Counted from the stretch's first letter, positions 9,360 through 18,336 are shown. The stretch: 64,000 nucleotides of DNA from Parcubacteria group bacterium GW2011_GWB1_42_6 (GCA_000997475.1 LCEC01000001.1:1-64000), one strand, 5' to 3'. The notes: generated by a model not told the origin, from the letters alone. A program made the numbers and translations.

Positions 9360-10354
9360 CTCCGAATATATTCAAAAATAAAATAATTCTTGTGACGGGC
9401 GGAACCGGTTCAATCGGGTCTAAAATAGTGGAACGCCTCTTGGATCTTGAACCGCGCCAAATCCGGGTGCTTTCCAGGGATGAAAGCAAGCAATACGATC
9501 TGATTGAAAAATACGGCCACCCGAATAGTTTGAGAATGTTCATCGGCGACATCAGGGATCGGGAAAGATTGGATTTGGCTTTTAAGGGTGTGGATATCGT
9601 TTTTCATGCCGCCGCTTTGAAGCATGTTCCTTTTTGCGAGTATAACCCCTTTGAGGCGGTAAAAACCAATATCGTCGGATCGCAGAATGTGATAGAAGCG
9701 GCTTTAAGGCATAATGTTTGGCGGGTGATCGGCATTTCAACGGACAAGGCGGCCAATCCCGTCAACATTTTAGGAACTTCAAAACTGATGATGGAAAAGC
9801 TTTTTATTAACGCGAACAATTATGTCGGGTCGGCTTCCACCAGATTTTCTTGCGTCAGATTCGGCAATGTCGCTTGGGCGAGGGGATCGGTTTTCCCTCT
9901 CTGGCAAAACCAGGTGAAAAAACATAAAAATATCGATGTAACCGACGGAGAAATGACCAGATTTTTAATGTCCACCGTGGATGCGTGCGAACTTGTTTTG
10001 GATGCAACCAAATTGGCCAAGGGCGGAGAAATTTTTATTTTAAAAATGCCTTCCATAAAATTATTGGATTTGGCGGAATTGTTCATAAATAAGTATCATC
10101 CCCGGGAAAACATAAAAATCAAATTAATCGGTTTGAGACCCGGAGAAAAAAAACACGAAGATTTGCTTGATGCCAATCTGGAAAACGCCGAGATTCATGA
10201 GGGCAAAAAGATGTTTATAATCGTTCCGCAGATGGAAATTTACGGCTGGAAAGGAAAAAAAGCGGTTTATGCCGGTTTCAAGAAGATTTCAAAACAAGAA
10301 AAGTATTCTTCCGAGGATCGGATTAACAAAGAAAAAATAAAAGATATTATCTAA
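9356..10354 (+). CDS. UDP-GlcNAc 4,6-dehydratase, SDR family (LegB/CapD-like)
   Basis: 332 residues. The NAD-binding loop TGGTGSIG sits at residues 14-21, with GDIRDRERLD, HAAALKHVPFCEYNPFEA, ISTDKAANPVN, the SDR lysine in LGTSKLMMEK, and VRFGNVAWARGSVFPLW. These are hallmarks of the short soluble FlaA1/PseB/LegB branch of 4,6-dehydratases, not the membrane-bound CapD form. It makes UDP-4-keto-6-deoxy-GlcNAc or its 5-epimer, the first step of both legionaminic and pseudaminic acid synthesis. The presence of NeuC- and NeuD-type genes favours the legionaminic route. Confidence 0.9.
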   Translation: MTPNIFKNKIILVTGGTGSIGSKIVERLLDLEPRQIRVLSRDESKQYDLIEKYGHPNSLRMFIGDIRDRERLDLAFKGVDIVFHAAALKHVPFCEYNPFEAVKTNIVGSQNVIEAALRHNVWRVIGISTDKAANPVNILGTSKLMMEKLFINANNYVGSASTRFSCVRFGNVAWARGSVFPLWQNQVKKHKNIDVTDGEMTRFLMSTVDACELVLDATKLAKGGEIFILKMPSIKLLDLAELFINKYHPRENIKIKLIGLRPGEKKHEDLLDANLENAEIHEGKKMFIIVPQMEIYGWKGKKAVYAGFKKISKQEKYSSEDRINKEKIKDII

Positions 10355-10360
10355 AAAGCG

Positions 10361-11389
10361 ATGGAAATTTTTATGACAAAAAAGTTTTTCAGCGAAAATG
10401 AAATCAGGCCCGAGAAATTCAAATCTCGAATGGAAAAGGTCAAGTCGCGGGACATAAAATATCTTTTCAGCAAAAAAAATCGGTTCGTCAAAGTCAATTG
10501 TCCGGCGTGCGGAAGGAATAATTTTAAAAAAGCTTTCAAGAAATACGGTTTCACTTTTGATTCATGCGGCGATTGCGGCACCGTCTTTATGAATCCGAGA
10601 GCCACGCCGGAAATATTGGACGATTTTTATTCCCAATCCGCGGTTTACGCGTATTGGAACAAAACAGTCTATCCGGCTTCGGAAGAATTGAGAAGAGAAA
10701 AAATCGTTAAGCCCAGGGTAAAAAGAATTCTCGAAATTTGCGATAAATTCAAGATTCCAAAAAAATGTTTGGTTGAAGCGGGGGCGGGGTTCGGAACTTT
10801 CTGCGACGAGGTTAAAAAGACTGGAGAATTCCAGAGAGTCGTAGCCATTGAGCCTTCGGCAACGGCGAAATCATGCCGCCAGAAGGGGATAGAAACCATA
10901 GAAGATTTCATTGAAAATATAAAAACCTTGAAATTCGCTCCAAATGTCGTGGCTTCTTTTGAAGTTATAGAACATCTTTTTTCTCCGGAAAATTTTTTAA
11001 CGGGCTGCAAACGGCTAATGTCAAAAGAATCCATCATCGCGGTCAGTTGCCCCAATTACAATGGTTTTGACATTTTGACCTTGGGACTTGATTCGGAAAG
11101 CATAGATCACGAGCATATTAATCTTTTTAATCCGGATTCTCTGTCAAAGCTTTTCAGCCGCTGCGGTTTTGAAGTTTTGGAATGTTTTACTCCGGGCGAA
11201 ATAGACGCCGATATCGTGAGAAATAAAATAATTTCCGGCGAATTTGAAATAAAGGACAAGCCGTTTTTAAAACTTTTATTGATTGACGAGTGGGACGAAA
11301 TGGGGGCAAAATTTCAAAGTTTTCTCCAAAATAACAATCTTTCTTCCAATATGTGGCTGGTAGCCAAAAATAAGCAGTCAGCAATTTGA
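10361..11389 (+). CDS. Zinc-ribbon class I SAM-dependent methyltransferase, copy 1
   Basis: 342 residues. An N-terminal zinc ribbon has two CxxC knuckles (CPAC and CGDC), ending in GTVFMNPR, followed by a linker and a Rossmann methyltransferase: VEAGAGFGTFCDEV (motif I), VVAIEPSA (acidic motif II), VASFEVIEHLFSPENFL (motif IV region) and IAVSCPNYNGFDILTL. The layout matches sugar C- or O-methyltransferases of polysaccharide loci. It is clearly paralogous to the gene at 12853, and the pair brackets hisH/hisF. An alternative start is ATG 10373. The substrate is unknown; a modification of the nonulosonate or a partner sugar is plausible. Confidence 0.8.
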   Translation: MEIFMTKKFFSENEIRPEKFKSRMEKVKSRDIKYLFSKKNRFVKVNCPACGRNNFKKAFKKYGFTFDSCGDCGTVFMNPRATPEILDDFYSQSAVYAYWNKTVYPASEELRREKIVKPRVKRILEICDKFKIPKKCLVEAGAGFGTFCDEVKKTGEFQRVVAIEPSATAKSCRQKGIETIEDFIENIKTLKFAPNVVASFEVIEHLFSPENFLTGCKRLMSKESIIAVSCPNYNGFDILTLGLDSESIDHEHINLFNPDSLSKLFSRCGFEVLECFTPGEIDADIVRNKIISGEFEIKDKPFLKLLLIDEWDEMGAKFQSFLQNNNLSSNMWLVAKNKQSAI

Positions 11390-11390
11390 T

Positions 11391-12008
11391 ATGGGCGACA
11401 AGCTTTGCATTTTAGATTATGGTTCGGGGAACGTGGGGTCTGTTTTTAATATGTTCTCGACAATAATGGACAGAGTGGTTGTCTCTAATCGGCCGCCCGA
11501 TTTGATTTCCTCAACTCATATAATATTGCCGGGCGTGGGCGCTTTTGGCTCTGCCATGGAGAAAATCAAAAAAACTATTCCTTTGGACGTTTTGGAAGAA
11601 GAAGTTTTGCGAAAAGGCAAACCTTTTTTGGGAATATGCGTGGGTATGCAAGTATTGGCCGACAAAGGTTTTGAATTTGGCGAATGCAAGGGATTGGGCT
11701 GGATTTCGGGAACGGTTGAAAAAATGGAAAGCGGAGATTTTTCCCTGCCGCACGTGGGCTGGAACAATATTGAAGTATCGAGGCAAACGAAATTATTTGA
11801 AGGCCTTTCCGATAATCAGGATTTTTATTTCGTCCATAGTTATGTTTTCAAGGAAAAAAATTCCAATGACGCGGCGGCCAAAACGGATTATGGCGAAAAG
11901 TTTACTTCCGTTGTCGCGAGAGACAATATTTTCGGTGTTCAATTTCATCCGGAAAAAAGCCAAAAAGCCGGCCGGATTATTTTAAAAAATTTTCTCGATA
12001 TAAAATGA
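11391..12008 (+). CDS. hisH: HisH-like glutamine amidotransferase subunit for sugar amidation
   Basis: 205 residues, class I glutaminase. The triad is complete: C83 in FLGICVGMQ, H186 and E188 in FGVQFHPEKS. LPGVGAFG near residue 47 forms the oxyanion region. No other histidine-biosynthesis gene is present, and the gene sits with a HisF-like partner and a WbpG/PseA-like amidotransferase. It therefore most likely generates ammonia for making an acetamidino group on the surface sugar, as HisH2/HisF2/WbpG do in Pseudomonas O antigen. The stop overlaps the hisF-like start by 4 bp. Confidence 0.85.
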   Translation: MGDKLCILDYGSGNVGSVFNMFSTIMDRVVVSNRPPDLISSTHIILPGVGAFGSAMEKIKKTIPLDVLEEEVLRKGKPFLGICVGMQVLADKGFEFGECKGLGWISGTVEKMESGDFSLPHVGWNNIEVSRQTKLFEGLSDNQDFYFVHSYVFKEKNSNDAAAKTDYGEKFTSVVARDNIFGVQFHPEKSQKAGRIILKNFLDIK

Positions 12009-12811
12009 AAAAGAAACGCCTCATCCCCGTTCTTCTTTTAAAAAACGGCTGGCTCGTGCAAAGCAGGGAATTTAAATTTTACAGGAATTTGGGGAATCCG
12101 GTTGACGCGGTAAAAAGGCTAAACGAATGGGTTTCCGACGAACTGATTTATTTGAACATATCCAAGGAAGAAGTGTATGATATAAGAAGAGACGATCAAA
12201 ATTATCCCAATCGTTGTTCGTTTGAAGAAATTATAGCGGATGTTTCTAAAGCGACTTTTATGCCAATGACGGTGGGCGGACGAATTGGAAACTTAAACAA
12301 TATTGAAAAATTATTGTCCCTTGGAGCGGATAAAGTTTCCATTAATTCAAAAGCATTGGAAGACAAAAAATTTATTGAGCAATCGGCCAGAGAATTCGGT
12401 TCCCAATGCGTGGTTGTTTCGATCGACGCCAAAATTATTAATGGAAAATATATTGTGATGTCGCAGGGAGGATCGAAAGAGACTCTTTACAATCCGGTTG
12501 AGTGGGCAAAAACCGTTGAATCGCTCGGAGCCGGAGAGATTCTTTTAAATTCGATTGATCGCGATGGCATGAAAAATGGCTACGATATTGATTTATTGGC
12601 TGCCGTTTCGGATGCTGTAAAAATTCCGGTAATTGCCTGCGGGGGCGTTGGCGAATGGGCGCATTTTGCCGAAGCGCTCCAAAAAACGAAGGTTGACGCG
12701 GTGGCCGCGGCGAATATTTTTCATTATATCGATCAGAGCGTTTATTTGGCCAAAAAATATCTTTATGAAGAGGGTTGCAATGTCAGACCTTGCGATCTGA
12801 TGCCGGCCTGA
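12005..12811 (+). CDS. hisF: HisF-like cyclase-subunit paralogue lacking catalytic aspartates
   Basis: 268-residue beta/alpha barrel of the HisF family with MTVGGRIG, VSIDAKI (residues 138-144), LNSIDRDGMKNGYD and PVIACGGVG. Residues that catalyse imidazole glycerol phosphate formation are altered. The canonical Asp11 is Leu11 in IPVLLLKNG, Lys19 is Gln19, and the Asp51 equivalent is Asn51; the later Asp (D141) remains. This is expected if the protein only docks HisH and channels ammonia to the sugar amidotransferase encoded at 13850. Expression is coupled to hisH by a 4-bp overlap. Confidence 0.85.
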   Translation: MKKKRLIPVLLLKNGWLVQSREFKFYRNLGNPVDAVKRLNEWVSDELIYLNISKEEVYDIRRDDQNYPNRCSFEEIIADVSKATFMPMTVGGRIGNLNNIEKLLSLGADKVSINSKALEDKKFIEQSAREFGSQCVVVSIDAKIINGKYIVMSQGGSKETLYNPVEWAKTVESLGAGEILLNSIDRDGMKNGYDIDLLAAVSDAVKIPVIACGGVGEWAHFAEALQKTKVDAVAAANIFHYIDQSVYLAKKYLYEEGCNVRPCDLMPA

Positions 12812-12852
12812 AAATTATTTTTGGCGGTCAATCCTATTTTCGGGATCCTCTT

Positions 12853-13845
12853 ATGAAAGAAGAAGAAATCAGACCCGGCAATCTAATGGCTGAAAATAGC
12901 AAACTGCACGCAAAAGATGTGGCCGAAATTTTGATTCGCCGAAAAGAATTTAAAAAAATAGCCTGTCCCGCTTGCGAATCAAAGAAGCAAAAATTCGCGT
13001 TTAAGAAAGATGGATTCAATTTCGCGGTTTGCTTGAAATGCGGCACTCTATTTATCAATCCAAGGCCTTCCCGCGAATTGTTGGCGGATTTTTATAAAAA
13101 TTCGCGCAGCATCCGCCATTGGAGCGATAAAATTTTTCCGGCCAGCGAAAAACAAAGAAGATCGCAAATTTTTTATCCGAGAGCGAAACGGATTATCGGT
13201 CTTTGCAAAAAATTTAAAATTAAAAACGGAGTTCTGGCGGATATCGGCGCCGGTTTCGGCACTTTCTGCCAAGAAGTCAAGAAATTAAATTTTTTTAAAG
13301 AAATTATTGCCATAGAGCCTTCAAAAAAATTAGCGCAGGTTTGCCGGCAAAAAGGTATTTTTGTGATTGAAGAAATGGCCGAAAACGTAAATTTGGAAAA
13401 AATTGACGTGGTGACCAGTTTTGAATTGCTGGAACATCTTTTTTGGCCAAAAAACTTTCTTTGCGCTTTGTCCAAAAATATGTCCAAAAATTCCCTGTTT
13501 ATTCTCACGACCCCAAACATAAGAGGATTTGATTTGCTTACTCTGGGAGAGCTTTCCAATAATATCAAGGGGCCGAACCATTTGAATTATTTTCATCCCG
13601 GTTCAATCAGCCTTCTATTGGAAGGTTGCGGATTTGAAGTGGTTGAGGTTCTGACGCCCGGAAAACTTGACGCGGAACTGGTAAGGAAAAAAATTTTACA
13701 GGACGATCCGGGCATCTTTTTAAATCGTCCTTTTATTCGGCACATCTTGGTGGACAAATGGAAATCCGTAGGAAATTCTTTTCAGCATTTTTTGGCAGAT
13801 AATAATTTATCTTCCCATTTATGGGTCGTGGCGAAGAAAAAATAA
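12853..13845 (+). CDS. Zinc-ribbon class I SAM-dependent methyltransferase, copy 2
   Basis: 330 residues from ATG 12853. An upstream in-frame ATG at 12775 would overlap hisF and add residues without similarity to copy 1, so it is not chosen. N-terminal CPAC and CLKC knuckles are followed by GTLFINPR, then LADIGAGFGTFCQEV (SAM loop), IIAIEPSK, VVTSFELLEHLFWPKNFL and LTTPNIRGFDLLTL. Every block matches copy 1 at 10361, including the ending (NNLSSHLWVVAKKK against NNLSSNMWLVAKNK). Tandem duplication followed by specialisation on different positions or sugars is the likely history. Confidence 0.82.
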   Translation: MKEEEIRPGNLMAENSKLHAKDVAEILIRRKEFKKIACPACESKKQKFAFKKDGFNFAVCLKCGTLFINPRPSRELLADFYKNSRSIRHWSDKIFPASEKQRRSQIFYPRAKRIIGLCKKFKIKNGVLADIGAGFGTFCQEVKKLNFFKEIIAIEPSKKLAQVCRQKGIFVIEEMAENVNLEKIDVVTSFELLEHLFWPKNFLCALSKNMSKNSLFILTTPNIRGFDLLTLGELSNNIKGPNHLNYFHPGSISLLLEGCGFEVVEVLTPGKLDAELVRKKILQDDPGIFLNRPFIRHILVDKWKSVGNSFQHFLADNNLSSHLWVVAKKK

Positions 13846-13849
13846 AAAT

Positions 13850-15064
13850 ATGAAATATTGCGAAAGGTGCGTTTATCCAAAAGTCTCGGTAAATCTTGAA
13901 TTGGACAGCGAGGGAGTTTGTTCAAGTTGCCGAACTTTTGAAAAATTCAAAGCAACCCCTTCCCAAATATGGGAAAAAAAGAAAAAAAAGTTTGAAGAAA
14001 TTATCGCCAATTCCAAAAAAAGCGGCGTTTCCAATTATGACTGCGTTATTCCCGTTAGCGGCGGCAAAGACAGTTATTTTCAAGCGCATGTGATAGTTTC
14101 CGAATTTGGCTTGAAACCCTTGCTTGTAACTTATCATGGCAATAATTACCTGCCCGAAGGAGATTATAACCGCGACAGGATGCGCCAAGTATTTGATGCC
14201 GATCATCTTGTTTTCGGTCCAAGCGTCGAGGTCTTGAAAAAACTCAACAGAATTGGTTTCAAGAAAATGGGAGATATGAATTGGCACGCTCATTGCGGCA
14301 TTGTCACTTATCCGATAATCGCCGCGGTTAAATTCAATATTCCGCTTATTATTTGGGGAGAGGTCGCGTGGGATATTTCGGGAATGTTTGATCCGGACGA
14401 TTTTGTGGAGTTTAGCGCGCGGGTGCGTCACGAACATTATGTGAGAGGCTATGAATGGAGCGATATGGTAAATAATGATCCCAAAGACAGATTAACCGAA
14501 AAAGATATGCTTTGGGCCAAATATCCTTCCGATGAAGAAATCTTGAAGGTTGGCGCGAGGGGATTATATATAGGAAATTTTTTCCGATGGGATCCCAATA
14601 ATCATGTAAAATTGGTTCAGAAAAAATACGGGTGGAAGGCTAAAGAAGGACAGTTTGAAAGAACTTATCGCAAATTTTCCAATTTGGATGACAGATACGA
14701 AAATGGCGCGCACGATCTGATGAAATTCATAAAATTCGGCTATGGCCGAGCTTCCGATCACGCCTCCAAAGATATCCGCGACGGTTATATGACTCGCGAG
14801 CAAGGAGTAGCAATGGTAAAAAAATATGATCATGTGATTTCAAAAGATCTTTATTATTGGCTTGAGTATGTCGGTATGAGCGAGAAAGAATTTTGGCGCA
14901 TAGCCGATACTTTCAGGGATCCTCGGGTTTGGCGGATTGAGAGCGGCCAATGGGTGAAAGATAATATCTGGGGCGGTTCATCAGCTTATGGGCCGGTTCA
15001 TCTGAATGTTAAACAAATTAAAGCTTATAAAGAACGCCAGAAAAAGATAAATCGGATAATTTAA
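13850..15064 (+). CDS. N-acetyl sugar amidotransferase (WbpG/PseA/LegG-like)
   Basis: 404 residues. An N-terminal four-cysteine site (C4, C7, C24, C27) precedes the ATP PP-loop VSGGKDSYFQ (residues 69-78), followed by LVTYHGNNYLPEG and WGEVAWDISGMF. PP-loop amidotransferases of this group convert an N-acetyl group of a bacterial sugar into an acetamidino group, using ATP and ammonia supplied by HisH/HisF-like partners, both encoded just upstream. In pseudaminic and legionaminic pathways the target is the nonulosonic acid or its precursor. It begins 4 bp after the methyltransferase stop. Confidence 0.9.
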   Translation: MKYCERCVYPKVSVNLELDSEGVCSSCRTFEKFKATPSQIWEKKKKKFEEIIANSKKSGVSNYDCVIPVSGGKDSYFQAHVIVSEFGLKPLLVTYHGNNYLPEGDYNRDRMRQVFDADHLVFGPSVEVLKKLNRIGFKKMGDMNWHAHCGIVTYPIIAAVKFNIPLIIWGEVAWDISGMFDPDDFVEFSARVRHEHYVRGYEWSDMVNNDPKDRLTEKDMLWAKYPSDEEILKVGARGLYIGNFFRWDPNNHVKLVQKKYGWKAKEGQFERTYRKFSNLDDRYENGAHDLMKFIKFGYGRASDHASKDIRDGYMTREQGVAMVKKYDHVISKDLYYWLEYVGMSEKEFWRIADTFRDPRVWRIESGQWVKDNIWGGSSAYGPVHLNVKQIKAYKERQKKINRII

Positions 15065-15074
15065 GATTAAAAAA

Positions 15075-16604
15075 ATGAAAATCTCTCTCATTGTGAGCGC
15101 CGATATCACCGACAGCTACGGCTTCAACGTTTTGGCGGCGCAGCTTAAAAAATTCAAAGACAGAAACGTCGAGGTTGGGCAGTTTTATATTTTTTACGAT
15201 TTCAACAAATCCTATCCGCCCGAAGCGATTGAGGATTTGGTTTCTTTGTGCCGAGGGAGCGATCTTATCGGCATTTCGCTGCTTTCCAGCGCTTTCAAAA
15301 ATTCCGTCGCGATTACCAAAGCTCTGAAAGAGAAAATAAATTGTCCCGTAATCTGGGGCGGCAAACATCCCACGGCTGATCCGGAAGAATGCGTCAGGTA
15401 TGCCGATATGATTTGTTTGAGCGAAGGAGAAGACGCGCTTTGCGAACTGGTGGAGAGAATGCTGGAAAACAAATCTTACGATGATATCCAAAATCTTTGG
15501 GTGAGAAAAGGCGATTGGATAATCAAGAATCCGTTAAGGCCGGTGGAGGAAAATTTGGATCGTTTTCTGCCGCCCGATTATTCTCTGGAAAACAAATTTG
15601 TTTTGGACAAAAAAACTTTGCGCATTCGGCCGATCGAAGATCGCGATCTGGAGAATATGCGTTTGTGGTATCCCACGATGATGACGCGGGGATGCCCCAA
15701 TTGCTGCACTTTTTGCACCAACAGCACCGATCTGCGTTTGCGAAAAATGCGTTCGCGCGGGCTGGATAATGTTTTTGGCGAAATCAAAATTTTTTTGAAA
15801 AAATATCCGGACACAAAAAGGATTTTTTTCCGCGACGATTGCATCAGCGCGATGCCTCTTGATTTCATCAAAGAATTCTGCCGGCGGTGGAAAGAGGAAA
15901 TCAATTTGCCTTGCAGCTGTTCGGGAGTGATCGCGACCAGCCCGGATTTTGAGGAAAAAATAAAATTGCTCACTGATGCCGGATTCACCGGTCTGAAAAT
16001 GGGAATACAATCGGGTTGCGAAAGAGTGCGCCGGTTTGTTTTTGCCAGAGTCGGCGAAACCGATGAAGTGATTATGAAGGCGGCGAGAATTCTGCGAAAA
16101 TGGGCCCACGGCAAGAATTGTTATTATATGATCACCGATAATCCTTATGAATCGGAAGAAGAATTGGTTCAATCAATAAGATTCACCAGCCGCGTGCCGC
16201 GCCCTTTTTCTTTATCCCTTTATTCTCTCAATTTCTATCCCGGCACCGCGATTTACAATCGGGCCATAAACGGCGGGATTATAAAAGACAAAGAGCAGGC
16301 GCTTCAGGAATCAACCATGGATTTTAAAGACACTTATTTGGGCCGGGTTTTCCTTTTGCTCCGTTTTTTCGAACTTCCGCCTTTCTTTGTGAATTTTTTG
16401 ACGAACAAGAAAATTTATTCCAATAAAATTTACCGAAAATCATTCAATCTGTTTTTTTGGTTTCTTTGCCGGAGTAAATTGCCCACCCGATGGATAAGGG
16501 CGCCCAGGCTCAAAGATCCCGACACTTGGGAAATTATCAGATGGATTGTCTGGCAGGGCATTGAACGCGCAAGCCGCTGCTATCACCGGCGCTTTGTGAA
16601 ATAA
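15075..16604 (+). CDS. B12-binding-domain radical SAM protein
   Basis: 509 residues. The N-terminal ~140 residues resemble a cobalamin-binding Rossmann domain (LIGISLLSSAFKNS, VIWGGKHPTADPEEC, LSEGEDALCELV). The radical SAM cluster motif CX3CX2C is C207, C211 and C214 in GCPNCCTFC. A barrel follows, with FFRDDCI, GLKMGIQSGCERVRRF and a SAM-binding end. Such enzymes catalyse methylations or rearrangements on unactivated carbons; in glycan loci the target is often a sugar or lipid carrier. Whether B12 is really bound is uncertain, since no DxHxxG motif is evident. It begins 10 bp after the amidotransferase. Confidence 0.8.
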   Translation: MKISLIVSADITDSYGFNVLAAQLKKFKDRNVEVGQFYIFYDFNKSYPPEAIEDLVSLCRGSDLIGISLLSSAFKNSVAITKALKEKINCPVIWGGKHPTADPEECVRYADMICLSEGEDALCELVERMLENKSYDDIQNLWVRKGDWIIKNPLRPVEENLDRFLPPDYSLENKFVLDKKTLRIRPIEDRDLENMRLWYPTMMTRGCPNCCTFCTNSTDLRLRKMRSRGLDNVFGEIKIFLKKYPDTKRIFFRDDCISAMPLDFIKEFCRRWKEEINLPCSCSGVIATSPDFEEKIKLLTDAGFTGLKMGIQSGCERVRRFVFARVGETDEVIMKAARILRKWAHGKNCYYMITDNPYESEEELVQSIRFTSRVPRPFSLSLYSLNFYPGTAIYNRAINGGIIKDKEQALQESTMDFKDTYLGRVFLLLRFFELPPFFVNFLTNKKIYSNKIYRKSFNLFFWFLCRSKLPTRWIRAPRLKDPDTWEIIRWIVWQGIERASRCYHRRFVK

Positions 16605-16661
16605 GCATATTTTTTACAAAAAAGAGATCGGGCGAAATTAATTCGTAATTGGCTAGCAAAT

Positions 16662-17621
16662 ATGAAAATTCTAAACGCAATCGGCAAAGAATTCAGCCTT
16701 TCGGCCAAACCTATTCTTGAAAAAGCGGGAGAAGTCGATTATTTGAATTTGGCGCAGGATGAATTTGAGGAAAAAATTGTCTCTTACGACGCTGCTGTTT
16801 TGGGATTAGGCTTGAATTTGAACGAAGAAGTTTTGCGGAAAGCCAAGAATCTGAAAGTGATTGCCACAGCCACCACGGGTTTGGATCATATTGATTTAAA
16901 AACAGCCCAAGAAAAAGGAATCGAAGTTTTGAGCTTGAAAGGCGAAGAAGAATTTTTAAAAACCATCGCGGGAACGGCCGAACTGGCTTTTGGATTGCTT
17001 ATCGATCTTTCCAGAATGGTTTCAGCCGGCTTTGAATCGGTAAAAAAAGGCGAGTGGGATCGCGAAAAATTCAGGGGACATAATCTGCGAGGCAAAACTT
17101 TGGGAATTTTGGGTTTGGGCCGGCTTGGGCAAATGATGGCCAAATACGGTTTGGCTTTCGGTATGCGCGCAATCGCTTGCGATCCTTATGTTAAAAAGGA
17201 ATCTTTCAGCGATTCCGGCTGCCGGCGCGTTGATTTTGAAACTTTGCTCAAAGAGAGCGATGCCGTTTCAATCCACGTCCATTTGAGCGAAAAAACGGAA
17301 GGTCTTTTTTCAAAAGAATCTTTTGAAAAAATGAAAGACGGGGCGCTTTTAATAAACACCTCAAGGGGGAAAATAGTAAATGAGGAAGATTTAATCCAAT
17401 TTTTAAAAAACGGCAAGATTGGGGGATACGCGGCTGATGTATTGACAAATGAGCTTAAATTTGGTAAAAAGTTTGAAAGCGATCCGTTGGTTGAATGCGC
17501 CAAAAACGGCCAAAATGTCATAATCACTCCGCATATCGGCGGAATGACCTATGAATCGAGGGAAGCCACGGATATGTTTATTTCTCAAAAATTGCTTGAT
17601 TATGTCCAAAATAACGAATAA
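16662..17621 (+). CDS. D-isomer-specific 2-hydroxyacid dehydrogenase
   Basis: 319 residues of the SerA/LdhA superfamily. The NAD loop is GILGLGRLGQ (around residue 148), catalytic Arg lies in NTSRGKIVNEEDL, Glu follows DVLTNE and His is in TPHIGGMT. It lacks the ACT or ASB domains of full SerA, so it is a short form. In this cluster it may oxidise or reduce a sugar-acid or 3-phosphoglycerate-like intermediate; the exact substrate cannot be told from sequence. Its last 20 bp overlap the start of the second CMP-sugar synthetase. The upstream spacer has a TTCGTAATTGG word shared with other pre-start repeats in the window. Confidence 0.85.
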   Translation: MKILNAIGKEFSLSAKPILEKAGEVDYLNLAQDEFEEKIVSYDAAVLGLGLNLNEEVLRKAKNLKVIATATTGLDHIDLKTAQEKGIEVLSLKGEEEFLKTIAGTAELAFGLLIDLSRMVSAGFESVKKGEWDREKFRGHNLRGKTLGILGLGRLGQMMAKYGLAFGMRAIACDPYVKKESFSDSGCRRVDFETLLKESDAVSIHVHLSEKTEGLFSKESFEKMKDGALLINTSRGKIVNEEDLIQFLKNGKIGGYAADVLTNELKFGKKFESDPLVECAKNGQNVIITPHIGGMTYESREATDMFISQKLLDYVQNNE

Positions 17622-18336
17622 AAAGAAAAAAGTTTTGGGAATTATTCCGGCCAGAGGCGGCTCCAAAGGAATTCCCGGCAAAAACATAAAAAATTTTTGC
17701 GGCAAGCCCCTGCTCGCCCATATTTTTGAGGCGGCCAAGAATTCCGGAGTGTTTGACCGGATAATCGTTTCCACGGATGACGAAAAAATCGCTCAAGTTG
17801 CCAAAAAATGCGGCGCCGAAGTCCCGTTCATTCGTCCGGCCCGACTCGCTCAAGACAAAACTCCCACTTTGCCCGTGATTCAACACGCCGTAAATTATTT
17901 AAAAGAAAATGAAAATTATAACCCCGATTATGTGATGATTTTGCAGCCCACCGTTCCCTTGACGCAGTCCAGGCATTTGAAAGAGGCGGTTGAACTTATT
18001 TTGAATAAAAAAGCGGATACGGTTTTGAGCGTTGCCGAAATTCCCGAGAGTTTTAATCCTTGCAACGCGATGGTTCTGGATGAGGGATTCTTAAAGCTTT
18101 ATAACGGCTTGCCGGTCCGCCAAAGAATTCCCCGCCGCCAAGACAGGCCGCAAACTTTTTGGAGCATCGGTTGCATTTATCTTTTTAGAACCGATCTGAT
18201 TTTTGATCAGAAAGAACCTTCTTTTTACGGCAATAAAATTTTGCCATATATTTTGGAAAAAGAATGCATTTGCGACATCAATACGCCGGAAGATTGGGAT
18301 ATCGCCGCAAAGTCTTATAAAAAATTGAGAAAATAG
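17602..18336 (+). CDS. neuA: CMP-nonulosonate cytidylyltransferase (NeuA type), copy 2
   Basis: 244 residues from ATG 17602; an in-frame ATG at 17551 lies deeper in the upstream gene and adds no conserved sequence. GIIPARGGSKGIPGKNIKNF is the CTP-binding signature. It is followed by GKPLLAHIFEAA, VSTDDEKIAQVA, LQPTVPLTQSRHLKEAV, QDRPQTFWSIGCIYLF and DINTPEDW. It is closer to the canonical NeuA consensus than the copy at 7561. Two cytidylyltransferases beside two NeuB synthases suggest two different activated nonulosonates. The C-terminus looks complete even though the gene downstream is truncated. Confidence 0.9.
   Translation: MSKITNKKKKVLGIIPARGGSKGIPGKNIKNFCGKPLLAHIFEAAKNSGVFDRIIVSTDDEKIAQVAKKCGAEVPFIRPARLAQDKTPTLPVIQHAVNYLKENENYNPDYVMILQPTVPLTQSRHLKEAVELILNKKADTVLSVAEIPESFNPCNAMVLDEGFLKLYNGLPVRQRIPRRQDRPQTFWSIGCIYLFRTDLIFDQKEPSFYGNKILPYILEKECICDINTPEDWDIAAKSYKKLRK

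Noticed and set aside
11391..12811. Histidine biosynthesis genes hisH and hisF
   Set aside because: No other his gene is adjacent, the HisF-like catalytic residues are replaced, and the sugar amidotransferase partner is present.
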